DNA of 64,000 nucleotides from Grammothele lineata (GCA_002150815.3 NDFF03000391.1:28964-92963), one strand, 5' to 3'; shown: positions 23,301 through 33,699, counted from the stretch's first letter. Made by a program: numbers and translations. The notes: generated from the sequence alone by a model not told the origin.

Positions 23301-24332
23301 CTTTCCCCCACGCATCCTGATCCTAAATAAACGGTGTGTGTAAGGAATAGTTGTAAGGAACGGCACAGATGTGACGTACCTGAGACTTAATGATGCTCGC
23401 CATCGACATCTCGGAACCATCAAGATTCTTCCACTCTCGAGAGTCGTTGGAGAGGTCAATCAGGTACGCAATATTCTCACCTCGATGAGGTACCGTCCAG
23501 CAGGGAGTCGGGAGCCTCTCAAGCACAATGAGGCGATCAACATAACACTGGCGTGTTATTTTGATCGCCCCATTGCGCGCAACTTTGGCAGGAGGAGGCA
23601 TACCGGACGCACCCAGCGCGTCAAGACTCTCCGATGGCTCCTGTTTAATCTTCACCAAGTTAGAAGGCCCCGGTGCATTGATGCGGCTATGCTTGCGCTT
23701 CAGATTGGTAGGATGCGAGCTTAGATCTGCTACCGAGTGGTTGTCGTCCTCCGAGTCACTAGAGAGCTCGATCACATCAGGGGGCGATGGTCGATGAGGT
23801 GTTGTAGAGCTTAGGTTCGCTTTCTTAAAGTGTCTGGACTTATCGGTAGGGGAAGGCGACTCTAGGACTCCCGGAGACGACGGAGGGGGAATAGGTGAAG
23901 TTGGTGGGCCAGCCGTATCAGATCTCGATGGGCTAAGTTCGAGAGGGCACAGGCGAGAGCGGGATGAAGACGACAGAGGCCCAGTGTGTGAGGGTACGGT
24001 AGAGACTTGCCGAGATATTTTAGGAGTAACGGGTGGTTGGGATGATCGCTCACCCTGGTTGAGTTTTGCTAGCCACCGTGCAAATGGTTGAAGAGAAATC
24101 CAGTGTTGTGCCGTGTCCAAACTGTATGAATCAGGGTCGATTTCATACAACTCAGGCGGAATAGTCTGACCATGATGCGTATGCGTCGAGGTGACAGTTA
24201 GACTCATGCAGATAGAAGATGCAAGCAAGCAGAACATACCTCGGACCGGTACATAGCAATCTTCTCTTCTCCTGCATACTTGAGAAGTGCTTTGAGACGG
24301 TCTTCTGCACCGCCGTCACTGAGTTGAGGCAT
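20332..24332 (-). CDS. transposase-like protein of a multi-copy Agaricomycete family
   Basis: Twelve exons: 24240-24332, 23380-24165, 23072-23322, 22917-23016, 22609-22858, 22281-22547, 22082-22219, 21804-22031, 21442-21739, 21225-21361, 20982-21156 and 20720-20909. All splice sites are GT..AG, introns 50-80 nt, and 2913 nt stay in one frame (970 aa). N-terminus is Ser/Pro/charged. Residues ~295-480 hold Cys/His clusters (CQYAEHTCSGVYHCPY, KKCFIGCSGWKKS..H) that look zinc-binding. Then come CRAHIRIWFP, KRVHGDWKEWEVVIWDEAIN, PVKFKPFSSDGQGIRAILVD, KLCMVHFD and DWWSTSRTTNMIESAHTATN. A coiled-coil exon (about 20339-20590, LEDIQEQMAGMKAAQKTLQA) may be added by one more splice. The family is, as far as I recall, highly repeated and usually called hypothetical. 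I infer it is the transposase because it fills an element with TIRs and target duplication. Catalytic acids not assigned. Confidence 0.75.
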
Positions 24333-24488
24333 GCCTTCGTTTAGGTAACTTCACAGACGGTAGTGGCTCAGCAGACGGGGGATGCAGTAGAGGTGAGAGG
24401 TAAAGCAATACATTATTGAACAATCTACAGCTATACAATATCATGGCCAAAGCGACAGTGTGTCCAGGGGAAAGCACGGACGCGCCAG

Positions 24489-26012
24489 GACGCGTCGCGC
24501 GTCAGTAGTATGCCGGGCGCTAGCAAAGTCACCGCATTCCACCGAATGTCAGCGGAGTTCGGTACTGTATCAGCGGAGTTTAATTAACTTCATCGTGTCT
24601 CGAAACACTTCGTTGAAGCGCTATGAGGTTCGTTGCACTTGGCTGAGGTTCCTTGAAGCTCAGCGCTCTCCGGCGAAGGGTGTCGCTATACAGTGCGCTT
24701 CAGTTACGGTCAGTGAGATCCACCGGAGTTCATTGATGTAGGTAAACCCTAGTCAGTGAGGTCCAGTGGCTTCCAGCGGCTTTCATCGATTGACACTACA
24801 TCTCATTGGGCCCTGACGAGATTCAATGAGGCTTGGTGATGCTCAGTGTGTTCTCGTAGGCATGCAGATTCTTCTGACAATCCTATAAGTTTGGAAGTAC
24901 CCGCGTTCGAGTTTGCTGCCCTGTCTGTTGGGCATGCCGTACTTGGAAGGCAGACTACCTGCCTCCGCGCGGAACTTCCGTACCGCTGCGAACATCCTCT
25001 ACGGTTCGGACTGTTGTGTGGGTGTCCCAAACCGATTTAATATGTAGCTTATAACACAATGTAGTGCGATAACCCATGTTTGACTTTGGTTCTACGCCGT
25101 GCATGATGTGGACAATTCGAATAGAGATAGAAGCCCTGCGCACAGCGCATCTCAAATAAGCGCCCTACTCGACGCGCTCATTGCAACGTCTCAGTAACCC
25201 TTGGGGAAGATTACTAAGCTGCGTCAAAGCTTGGAATACAATGTTTAGTGTATGTAGAAGTGGTGTGCAAATTTCCGTGTAACTCCGTCAGGATTCTGAG
25301 GAGTTCTTGGACCAACAAGATGTGATGGATGCACTCATGATGGAAGCAAGGGTCCCCTGCAAGGTGGGGATGATCCTGAAGATGGTTGTTGATTTGCTGG
25401 ATGCGGATGCTTTTGTTGGACGCCGATGCCGTGATAGCAAGTGCTTTGGCGATGGCATCCAACTCGGGTCTCGTGCAGACCATGCTGATAGGTCCCTCAA
25501 CCGAGTCGAGGCACTCAGGAGAATATTTCGTCGATTTTACTCCTGAATCCAGTGGCGAGCACCGGATGCTGCCCATTGAATATTGTCACAGTCTGCTGAC
25601 TCTCAAAACAGACCGTCGATCGTCACTGTCAGTGACCGACGAGCAGTGCGGAACACTGCAGCTCACTGGTCATGGGCGGAAGTCACTGTGTCACACCATA
25701 AATCACTCTGGCGCACCAAAATTCAATGACTGCCACTGCGCTGTGACATTATCCAATGGTGCGCGGTGCCGGGCGCTGCCGGACAGCGGCGGACGGTGGG
25801 TGTCGGTGAATGTCGGTGAGCGTCGGTGGCTGACCCAAATGTGGCCACCGTCAGGCGCTGAATCTCACTGAACTCCGCCGGAGTTCACCGACGGTCGATC
25901 GTTCCGGCTGAACTCCATGCGGGGCCGCCGGTGTACACCGGTGAACGCTGTTGAACCCCACTGATCGTTGACTTTGCTAGCACCCGGCATAGTACTCTCG
26001 CGCGTCGCGTTT
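24489..26012. mobile_element. inverted-repeat element inside the larger transposon
   Basis: Inverted repeats of about 43 bp: left 24489-24531, right 25969-26012. They share ATGCCGGG(C/T)GCTAGCAAAGTCA and a GCG-rich outer part. The interior is filled with degenerate copies of a CGGAGTTC-type motif in both orientations and a palindromic CGCCGGTGTACACCGGTG. No clear target duplication was found, so it may be a nested non-autonomous element or an internal inverted arm of the host transposon. Confidence 0.6.
25214..25576 (-). CDS. small ORF with SAP-like helix pair
   Basis: A 120-codon frame inside the inverted-repeat element. The segment RPELDAIAKALAIT...INNHLQDHPHLAGDP resembles the helix-turn-helix of SAP-type DNA-binding motifs as used in fungal transposon-related proteins. 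The ATG at 25576 is the only reasonable start. It is short and isolated and could be a relic. Confidence 0.3.
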   Translation of the reverse strand: MGSIRCSPLDSGVKSTKYSPECLDSVEGPISMVCTRPELDAIAKALAITASASNKSIRIQQINNHLQDHPHLAGDPCFHHECIHHILLVQELLRILTELHGNLHTTSTYTKHCIPSFDAA

Positions 26013-26086
26013 CGTAGTCACCTGACTCAAGGGCTGGCAGTGGGAGTCACTGCCATTGAGCCACCCGGAAGATCCGTCCCGAGTTC

Positions 26087-26111
26087 CACTTCCACAGATC
26101 TGGTATATACT
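26087..26111 (-). repeat. right terminal inverted repeat
   Basis: CACTTCCACAGAT.. at the inner side, ending TATATACT. Inverse of the left end with five mismatches. Confidence 0.85.
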
Positions 26112-26122
26112 CAAGTGAAAGG
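26112..26122. repeat. right target-site duplication
   Basis: CAAGTGAAAGG, identical to 18537-18547. Confidence 0.85.
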
Positions 26123-26477
26123 CCGACGAAAAGCAGTCGGAACAAGATGAGCGCAGGCGTGTGAGAACATGGGCAAAGCGTCGGCGGTTTCGGCAATGTC
26201 ACTCACCGGGTCTGCAACGCGGAGGCTGCTACGAAGCACAGGTTGAGTTGAGGACCGCGCGAGGGGACGACGATGAGGGCTGTCGATTGGGCAACGTCTG
26301 AGGATATCGCCATAGTTTTCCGCGCAGTGGTCCGCGGTCACGGGCCGCAACCATCATGGGGAACGCGACGCGTCACGCGTGTTTTGCGTGATGAGTGTGG
26401 GTCACAGAGTACGTCACTGCGCTCGACGGGCTGGCTTCCGTGTTCTCGAGGCCTTTCCGAGCCAGTTCATCCTCTTG

Positions 26478-26976
26478 TTAACGCTCCCTGCTGCCCGCAC
26501 TGTTCGCCTCTGTCATCTTAGCTTGAGTGATATACTCTGCTTTACGTCGTTCTAGATCTCGCGGCATTCTCCCGTAGTACTCGCACCCCCAACTTGAAAG
26601 TCCGCACGCATCAAATGTCATATAGTCAACTGCTGTCATGAAGACACGACAGTCATCTTCATTCACGCAATAATCCTAGAAGGCAGTCACATCAAGTCCT
26701 TTGTGGAGTCGTTTGAAGAATATCTACCAAGGTTCGCTGCGGAGTAAGTCTCCTTCCCTGCCATATCTTCTCTCGTCTCAACGGCCGCTGCCCCTCGCAC
26801 GCGCGTTCGCAGGAGATGTCCCACCAAAACTCTCGCTCGGTGACAGACCGCCGAAAGGGACCATCCATCAGTTTGAACAAGGCCACACAAACCCGGCTAC
26901 AATCTCGTATGTCCATATCTTCACGCACGGCGAGTCCCGCGATCGTGCTGCCCCGGGTCCCGATTCGTGCCTGATC
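26478..26976 (-). CDS. small unknown protein Z, start not resolved
   Basis: Two exons in frame: 26728-26976 and 26478-26675 with a 52-nt intron (26676-26727, GTGACT branch). 148 residues plus an unresolved N-terminus. The sequence is Cys- and aromatic-rich: DIRDCSRVCVALFKLMDG, TEREFWWDISCERACEGQ, EDDCRVFMTAVDYMTFDACG, WGCEYYGRMPRDLERRK. An acceptor (TACCAG) at 26977 implies an upstream exon. A candidate, MCKDTFDRFGRPLG, lies near 27180-27150, but its phase does not fit this frame. A diverged copy with stops lies at 33480-33690. Lineage-specific unknown protein, perhaps Cys-stabilised. Confidence 0.5.
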
Positions 26977-27960
26977 CTGGTATGTCTATCTCTAATCCCC
27001 CTTCTCGTTCCATTTCTATCTTCGCGCCTCCCTGCATCTGCAAGCTCCCATTGCACATCCGTGTCAAAACATCACATCGTCTTGGTGACCATTGACACAT
27101 CTGGCCCGCTTCTTTCGCATTCTGTCCGCGTACGCGCACGCGCACCTTCTTACCATCCTAGAGGTCTACCGAAGCGATCGAACGTGTCCTTGCACATCCA
27201 TATGACCCTATCAGTCGCGCTAACGTTTGAGCAGCTTATCACGCGATGAGTTCCCAGTATTTTCAAGCAATAAGCTCGGCATCCTGAACCCCGCGCGCGC
27301 CGCACACAGTCCCGCGCGACGAGCGAGCTCCAGCCTCCAAGAGTCGGAATCGTCGGATCGTCTGGGGCCCAGCACACGGTCAACATGCTCTGAAGCGTCA
27401 CACACGCGCACGCGAAACCCGTCCCCCTCTGCTGTCCTAGAACCCGCTCCTGCCCGACGAGCTTTCCCCGTGCCCGCTCGTCCCCCGTCAGCACGGCGCA
27501 CCACACAAAATTTTGAACGCCAAGAGTCCAAGACAGTGCCTCAGCGAGAACGTACGGCGCGACGCTCGCTGTAACTCGTTGTGCGTGCGTCGTTCGCATC
27601 CGCCCGTGCGTGCGGAAAACGGTCCGGGTCCGGCTCCGTTGTCGACGCCGGCCCCATCCAGCACCGCGGTACGCCCGGCGGACTTCTTTCTCGACCGAGA
27701 TGCCCGCTTGACCGTGACCCACCCCATCGCACGTCGCCCGCATCGACTGCTCCGAACGCGAGCGCGTGAGCTCTCGAGCTCGGAGAGAGCCTACCCTACC
27801 GCCTGCTCGTCCCGCAGACGCGCGTCTCTGACCGAATCGTTCCGTGACCGTCCGGGGGCCGCTCTTTCTCCGCCCTTCAACGTTCAACGTTCAACACCTC
27901 ACGACGTCTGTTCTCGCCCCGGGCCGTTCCATGGGCAAACGGCACCCGCGTCAAGTTCAA
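26977..27960. other. no supportable gene beyond a possible Z 5' exon
   Basis: Open frames on both strands are GC-driven and lack motifs. The 5' exon of Z is expected here but could not be placed. Confidence 0.35.
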
Positions 27961-28110
27961 GGTATTCAACTTCGACGTCTCGCCCCTCCTCGGCGTGCGC
28001 GGAGCTACGTACGGACAAGCACCCGTCGGCGTAGGTATCCAACTTCGACGTCTCGCCCCTCCTCGGCGTGCGCGGAGCTACGTACGTACGGACAAGCACC
28101 CGTCGGCGTC
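27961..28110 (+). repeat. direct repeat, two units of 73 and 77 bp
   Basis: Unit 1 is 27961-28033 and unit 2 is 28034-28110. They differ mainly by one transition and a 4-bp expansion of TACG in unit 2. Each contains CAACTTCGACGTCTCGCCCC. Not clearly coding. Confidence 0.85.
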
Positions 28111-28815
28111 GACCCCCGACCCGATCACGCGTACGGGCGACTCGGAGGACCGTCCGCCGAGCCCCGGGCCCGGAGCAACCCACCCTTGCGTCGCACGCGC
28201 GGTCTCCGCGAGGGCGCGTCTCGTCTCGTCTCGTCGTTCAAACGCACGCTTGAACTCGCTCTCCCGCCGAGCCGAGTCCCGCCCTCCCCAGACCCCCCGA
28301 TCCCCCGATGGACTCTATACTATATGTCGTGCGATCGTCCGATTCAAGGGCGTGGTAACGTTAACACCTTTCGTCTAAGCCTGGGGCTGCCTACCTGCTC
28401 CGCCTACCCTCTACCCGCAGCGCGCTCCGGCATCGCGCGCCACTCGTAGCCTGTAGGCAGTCAGCACGTTCTGTACATACTACATAGCATCCGGTAGGCG
28501 GGCGTTGAAGCGGCAGCGGCGGCGGCGGTGGTGGCTGATGGAGGCGGCGCGGAGGGGTATTGGGCTTGAGTGGATGTACTTCCGTCACGGTCGTTCTACA
28601 ATCGGATGCGTCTTGGACGTATTGGACATTAATTACAAGGACCGAATGGCTGGCTGGCTGGCTTGAGTACGTGGTTAAGCGCACAACCGGGAGAGTCTAT
28701 GGACCAAACGAAGGACGTAAGTATCCCCCAAATGAATTATGAGCGCGCCGTCCTGCTTCCAAGTTCCGGGACGTCGACGAGCCTAGTCTAAGTAAACGCG
28801 TCACGTAGTGCACCG

Positions 28816-29067
28816 CGCTTACTACGGGACCCCGAGCCTTGCTACCGCTACCACTGGACGGAGCAGACGGGGTTCGTCCATCGCGCCGCTCTCGTCATGA
28901 CTCCTGGAATCGTTAAGATGCGCGAAGTCGCTCGCGCAGGATACTTCAAAGTTTACTACACCGCAGGTCTGAACGGGACTCCTTGCGACGGTGCGCGGCG
29001 CCGAGCTTGGTACGCCCCGTCGCACTGGCGCAGTAAGTACGGCGCTCGGCTTCGCTCGCCATCATGA
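28816..29067 (+). pseudogene. unidentified coding fragment
   Basis: An uninterrupted plus-strand frame reads DPEPCYRYHWTEQTGFVHRA, then LVMTPGIVKMREVARAGYFK and VYYTAGLNGTPCDG. This looks like a real folded-protein segment, with no start codon, splice partner or full-length gene around it. From about 29000 the sequence matches the flank of copy C at 35935, where the frame is not kept. I do not recognise the family. Probably the remnant of a gene cut by the block duplication. Confidence 0.4.
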
Positions 29068-30690
29068 TGTTCAAGTACTTATGCACGAGCGCCTCTGCAG
29101 CTGCAGTAGGCTTCTTCGACTCCTGAAGGGTGCGTGTGATCGCGTCTTGGTGTCCGATCCCTCTATACGCCGAAGCCTATTCCCAGCTCCGAGCCTAACC
29201 TACTAACATGTTCCTGAGCCTGGCACACGCCGCCAGGAAGAAGAAGAAAATGCAATTTCGAGCACCCAAACCGACGTCGAGCCGAACGGGGCATTTTGCA
29301 CGACCCGCGGCTCGTAACGTCAGCAAGACCAGCCCCTCGTAGACGAGAAGTACGCACTAAGCACTAAGCACTAAGCATATCGATACATACAAATTACCGC
29401 GCCCCCGACTGCAACTCTGAGGCCGGGGTCGGACATGGCGGGTGGTAGAAGGTAGTAGTGCGCGAACACGAACAGTCGACGACGCCACACCTGCATCGCT
29501 CCTCGGCCTGCCGGGCCCACTGCGCGTTGTCGCCCACGCGAGAGGGGACGTGCTCATAAGTGTGCGCGTCGTCGACTCCAGGGTCGTGCTCGTCGCAGCC
29601 GTGTGCGGGGATCCCGGCACTGACGGTGCAGAGCCCGAACTCAAGCTCAAGCCCGGGTGAGGGGCGGGCATATACGCGGCGCCGAAGGACATCCCGAGGC
29701 CACTGAGCGCAGGTGGGTCCCCCGAGATGAGAGCGGAGGACGTGCTGCTTACTTGGGAGTAGGTGCTCCCACTGGCAGCGCCTGGGGCGAGGGGCGCGCC
29801 ATTAGAGGCACGCGAGGGCGAGCGCGGGAGGCTGGGGAGAAGAGGATCGAGAGGAGCCCTCCACCGCCGCCGGGGTTGGGTCGTTGGGATTGGGGGGGGG
29901 ACCAGAGACGGCGGAGCCTTTGGTGGAGGGCGGATAGAAGGCGGGAACGGGGAAGGGGTCGACAGAGGACTGGCTATAGAGGAAGGCGCGCTCGCGGGAG
30001 TGACAACGGTCGTGTACGCTGCGGGGCAGCCGCAGGAGTTGGACGACTTGGTCATGGAGGCGTTCCCGGCCGCGGAGCCAGACGGTCTGGTGTGCACGCG
30101 TGAGCCCGGCGAAAGAAGACGAGTCAAAGAAGGACATACGCTAGAGCGATACGCCCGACGTCGAGCTCGACGTGGCCGCGGTCGACCTGAGCAGCACGAA
30201 AGTGGTCAGCTTCGGCTCTTTGCCAAATTGCGCGGTTCCATCCTCGGGGCCGAAGAGTGACGAGAACGAGGGCGCCACGTATGCGCGCCTGGCACGAGCT
30301 CCTCCACAATCGAAGACAGCCTGCAGTCTCATCCCAGAATGAGCCGCCTACGTCAAACAAGATCGAGGACCGAGCCCAAGGCGGGGCAGCGCAAGGACTG
30401 AGTGGAGGCGGGGTCGGCGGCCGTCAGCATTGCCTCCCTCTGTCAGAGCTTCTCGACGCCCCCAGCTGCCATCCCACCCGAGACCGTCATACTCTCCCAG
30501 AGTGTCGCGCGAGGGCGAACGTGGCAGCGAATACACAAGAGACGGTGAGACGGTGTCTATCGCGGATGCTGGGCCGCTGTAAACCTGACGCGCGGAGCGA
30601 CCTCAGCACTTCGCTCCTGCGCGATAAAGAGAAAGAGACGACGTACGTCCCAGAGATGAAGGTGACATAGTCAATATCAAACCACTCGCC
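28995..30690. repeat. segmental duplication, copy B of X region
   Basis: Colinear, diverged match to 35935-37950. Shared landmarks include GTGTGATCGCGTCTT, AACGTCAGCAA(G/A)ACCA, CCCCTCGTAGACGAGAA, the TAAGCAC tract, ATTACCGCGCCCC and GCGGGTGGTAGAA, followed by the X gene sequence itself. Confidence 0.75.
29353..29379 (+). repeat. 7-bp microsatellite (CTAAGCA)n
   Basis: Three units of CACTAAG/CTAAGCA. A two-unit version occurs at 36250-36267 in the paralogous copy. Confidence 0.85.
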
Positions 30691-31000
30691 TGCAAGCGGA
30701 TGGGGTACGTAAGGACGGGCGAGCGCGTTGGGACGGTAAGGAGCGGACTCCGCTTGGCGGCGGAGAGAGAGGGAGGAGGCGAGGGGAGCGCGCGAGGAGC
30801 GCCGGGCGCACCCCGAGGGCTGGGATCCTGAGGCGATGATATGCAGGTGAGGCTGGCCGTCCCGACTCTGGCTTCTGAAGCTGCAAACGCCAACTCATAC
30901 CTTGGGGTGGCGCCGACAGCGAGCGCGGGGATCCGAAGCGAAGGACTCGGACACTGGCAGAAGCGGGTGCCGGAGAAGTGACAGTGAAGAGCGAGGCCCG
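29357..31000 (-). pseudogene. membrane protein gene X, broken copy B
   Basis: Aligns with the intact X gene at 36645-38436 but is degenerate. The tail is recognisable (LALSGLGMSFGAAY, APSVPGSPHTAATST). The codons for the membrane span between KSSN and the basic stop-transfer are deleted, leaving SSNSCGCPAAYTT and a frame change. Upstream, GEWFDIDYVTFISG corresponds to exon 2's end, but the first ectodomain exons are missing and this segment abuts a copy of X's promoter region (30690-30960 resembles 38640-38900). Confidence 0.75.
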
Positions 31001-31116
31001 GCCCAGCTTCGCACGCGCGCACGATGACCTCCGATCTTCACGCCTTAGAGGCCTCAGAATCGCCCGCGTCGCGCTTCCGTTTTGGCCACCTCGAATAATA
31101 CGGGCTCGCCTCGTAA

Positions 31117-32960
31117 TCAAACCGCGATACCGGTCGGGCTGGTAACTGGTGACTGCGCGCTGGCCACATCCATGGCCGTACCCGCCGCGATTCCCATCGC
31201 CTTCTCGACTGTCAGCCGCGGCAGGGTTCCGGTGTCGAGCCACGATTCCTGACCCTCCCGAGCGGCTGAGCCCGCAGGCTCGTCGACTCGGATCCCCGTA
31301 CCGTCTTCGGTGTTGTCGTCGTCATTATTGTCGGCGCTGCGATCAGACTCGGCGCCCACGGCCGAGTCGTACTGCACAGCGCTCGCGTTCGTGCTCGTCG
31401 GGGGGCCCGAAGACGACACGAGCGTGGCGCGGCGGAAGACGACGGTGGAGATATTCTCGAGGGAGGTCCCGGAGAAGTGGGACTTGCCTCGCGCGACGAG
31501 GACGATGATCATCGTTGAGTATATGCCCTATGTGGATGGGAGACATGGGCGTCGTGTGAGCACTGAGATATGATCTGCGAGGACAGAGAGGATGGGGTGT
31601 GTGGTATGGCACGGACGGACGTACGACGAGCGGGATGAGATAACCCTTGAGAAAGTAGTCGAATCCGCGCAGGAGCACTTTCAGCTTGTGCGGCTCGCGC
31701 TCGAAGTGGATCTGCGTGACGAGCTGGTACGCGATGGCCGCCATCTTGCGCCGCGCGTGGTGCCATCGGGTGTCAGCCTGCGCGCGTCATGTATCTAGCC
31801 AGTGTGCAGGAGGACGCTCACCCACAAGAGACAGCAGCAGAGCGGGCCGGGAGAGGACGTGCTCGACGCGCGTGCTACGCTTCAGAGGGGCCTTGTTCAC
31901 GACCTTCCTGTGCTCCCTTCGTTATGCGTCGGGTGCGACCAAAACCCAGTCAGTGCCCCATGCAAAGACCCAAGCAAGCGTAACGAAACCCAGAGCCGCA
32001 CGCACCACGCCTTGACGCCAATCCGAGGTTCGTCGCGGGCGGGGGGACAGACGCAGAGAGGCCCCAGAGGTCATCCAGGGTCCTCGAAGAGCGCCCCGGA
32101 GGGCTCAGAGCCGAGGTTGGACTGCCGGAGGTCGGAGAAGACGGTCCTTAGGCAGGAGTCGCTGATGTCGAATAGCCCTGCGGCGGCGGCGTGGGTCAGG
32201 CTCGGGGAATGGGGGAACGTGTTATTGAGTGGGGGACAGTGGGGGGGTGAGGGGGAGGGGGAGGGAGGGGAAGGACGTACAGAATGTCGCCCAGAGGAGG
32301 ACGAGGCATGCGCCGCGCAGCGTACGAGGACGCTCTGTGGCCAGAGGACCCAGACTCGCCACCAGACGATCGCGTCCATCCCCAAGTATAACCTGGGCGG
32401 AACTCAGTCCAACGTCGGACGCGAGAAAGGTGGGGGGGAGAGAAAACGTACATTTACTGCCAAAACGATCGTCGGCGCGCAGAGCGTCAGACCGCGGATG
32501 GCATCAGGGAGTCCGCAGGCGTTGTAAAGACATTCGTCGGACGAAGGAAGTCCGCCCGAGGCACGCAAATCGCATAGTCGTGCTTGACAATGCAACTGAA
32601 TGCCGTATACTTGAACGATGTTGTAAACTCCGATGGCGTTGAGGAGGAGAGAGACCCAGTAGACGACGTCCGAGGCGTACACGAGCCTAAGCAGTGTCGC
32701 GAGGAAGAGAAAGAGGGCCCCAGGCCTCTTTAGGCCGCGCTGGCTGGACACCGAGATCTTGTCAGTGGTGCGGGTGTAAGAGAGGAAGGGAAGGACGGAC
32801 ATGAGTACGATCGCGGCGAAGAAGGCGAGCCCGGTGAAGGTCCCCACGACGGCAGTAGAGAGGACGACGAGAACGATGGCGGGGCAGAGCGCGCCGGTAA
32901 ACGCGTCGAGTGCGGTGCCGGTTTCCAGCGACTACTTAATGTCGGGATGCTGCATGGTCG
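31117..32960 (-). pseudogene. membrane protein gene Y, broken copy B
   Basis: Exon-by-exon match to the intact Y gene (16568-18383): LVVLSTAVVGTFTGLAFFAA, YWVSLLLNAIGVYNIVQVYG, VWWRVWVLWPQSVLVR region, FDISDSC, FEREPHKLKVLLRGFDYFLK and GIYSTMIIVLVARGKS. Lesions: a TAG stop at about codon 8 of the start exon (near 32937), a 4-nt insertion after the intron before the WWRVWVLWP segment, and a 7-nt insertion in the FEDD(L) exon near 32073-32085. Several parts are still open, so decay is partial. Confidence 0.8.
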
Positions 32961-33060
32961 GGGCGAAGAAGAATGTAGGAGCAGATTGAGCTGAGAACGT
33001 GCAAGCGGGAAGCAATGTAGCTGTCATTCTCAACATATCAGAGATGTGCATCTTTGTAGA

Positions 33061-33140
33061 AGCCTGAGAGAGATGCAGCGACCAGCCAGCTAAAGGAAAG
33101 TGAAAACCGGACGGAACCAGACGAGCGCAAGTGTGTGAGA
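33061..33140. other. empty paralogous transposon site
   Basis: 33097-33107 (AAAGTGAAAAC) aligns with the 11-bp duplication CAAGTGAAAGG. Sequence before it matches the left flank of the transposon (18485-18536) and sequence after it matches the right flank (26123-26160: CCG(G)ACG..CGGAAC..GAGCGCA..GTGTGAGAAC). This shows the state before insertion. Confidence 0.7.
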
Positions 33141-33479
33141 ACTTGATGGGCAAAGCATCAGCGACTCGGAGTTCGGCGGTGATGTCACTGGCTGAGTCTG
33201 CGGTGGGGAGGCTGCTACAGAAAAGGCGTAGGATTGCAAGCGAGAACAAACATGAGAGCTGTCGAGCAAGCTTGAGATACCGTCATAGCGTCATGCACGG
33301 CCGGAGGAGTCGTTTCTAGCAGCAGCGCCCGGGGCCAAATCACGCGTCGCGTCACGCGTGATGTGAGCGAGTCACGAAGTACGTCACTGCGCTCGCTCGC
33401 CGGGTGGCTGCCCTGGTGGGTTCTCAAACGGTCTCTCCGGACACGTTCGTCCTCCGAGTCGTAGACGCTCCTTGCTCTC

Positions 33480-33690
33480 GCGTTCATGTCGTCTTAACTC
33501 GGTTCTGTGCTCCTCTATACTTTGCTTTGAATCTCTTGCTGCATTCACCTGTACGGCGGTTGAGCACAAAACTTCCCGAGCGAGCATGCACCGAACAGTC
33601 CAATTTCAAGTCCAATCAGCCGTGATCCATGAAAGCACGTCAATCATCTTCGTCGGTACTACAAGCCTCGAAGATAGCCGCACCGAGTCT
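33480..33690 (-). pseudogene. gene Z, broken copy B
   Basis: Diverged match to the last exon of Z at 26478. EDD-stop-RAFM aligns with EDDCRVFM, and a later segment GECSKRFKAKYRGAQ aligns loosely with DLERRKAEYITQAK. At least two in-frame stops. Confidence 0.45.
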
Positions 33691-33699
33691 CAGAGGATG

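Larger units (their letters stand above)
18548..26111 (-). mobile_element. 7.56-kb TIR DNA transposon, Mutator-like
   Basis: Both ends carry imperfect 25-bp inverted repeats (18548-18572 and 26087-26111; 20 of 25 positions match, with the shared core ATCTGTGGAAGTG). A perfect 11-bp direct repeat flanks the element. Outside the element, the two flanks join to match the paralogous block near 33061-33140, which lacks the insertion. It contains a long intact multi-exon gene (20332-24332, -), a possible second gene (19076-19860, -), tandem subterminal repeats and an internal inverted-repeat element. An 11-bp duplication fits the Mutator-like superfamily (typically 8-11 bp); this class assignment is inference because the catalytic residues were not identified. 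Strand given is that of its genes. Confidence 0.85.

Noticed and set aside
28990..29206. Plus-strand ORF continuing the unknown coding fragment
   Set aside because: It is in a different frame from the fragment and the protein-like reading stops at 29067.
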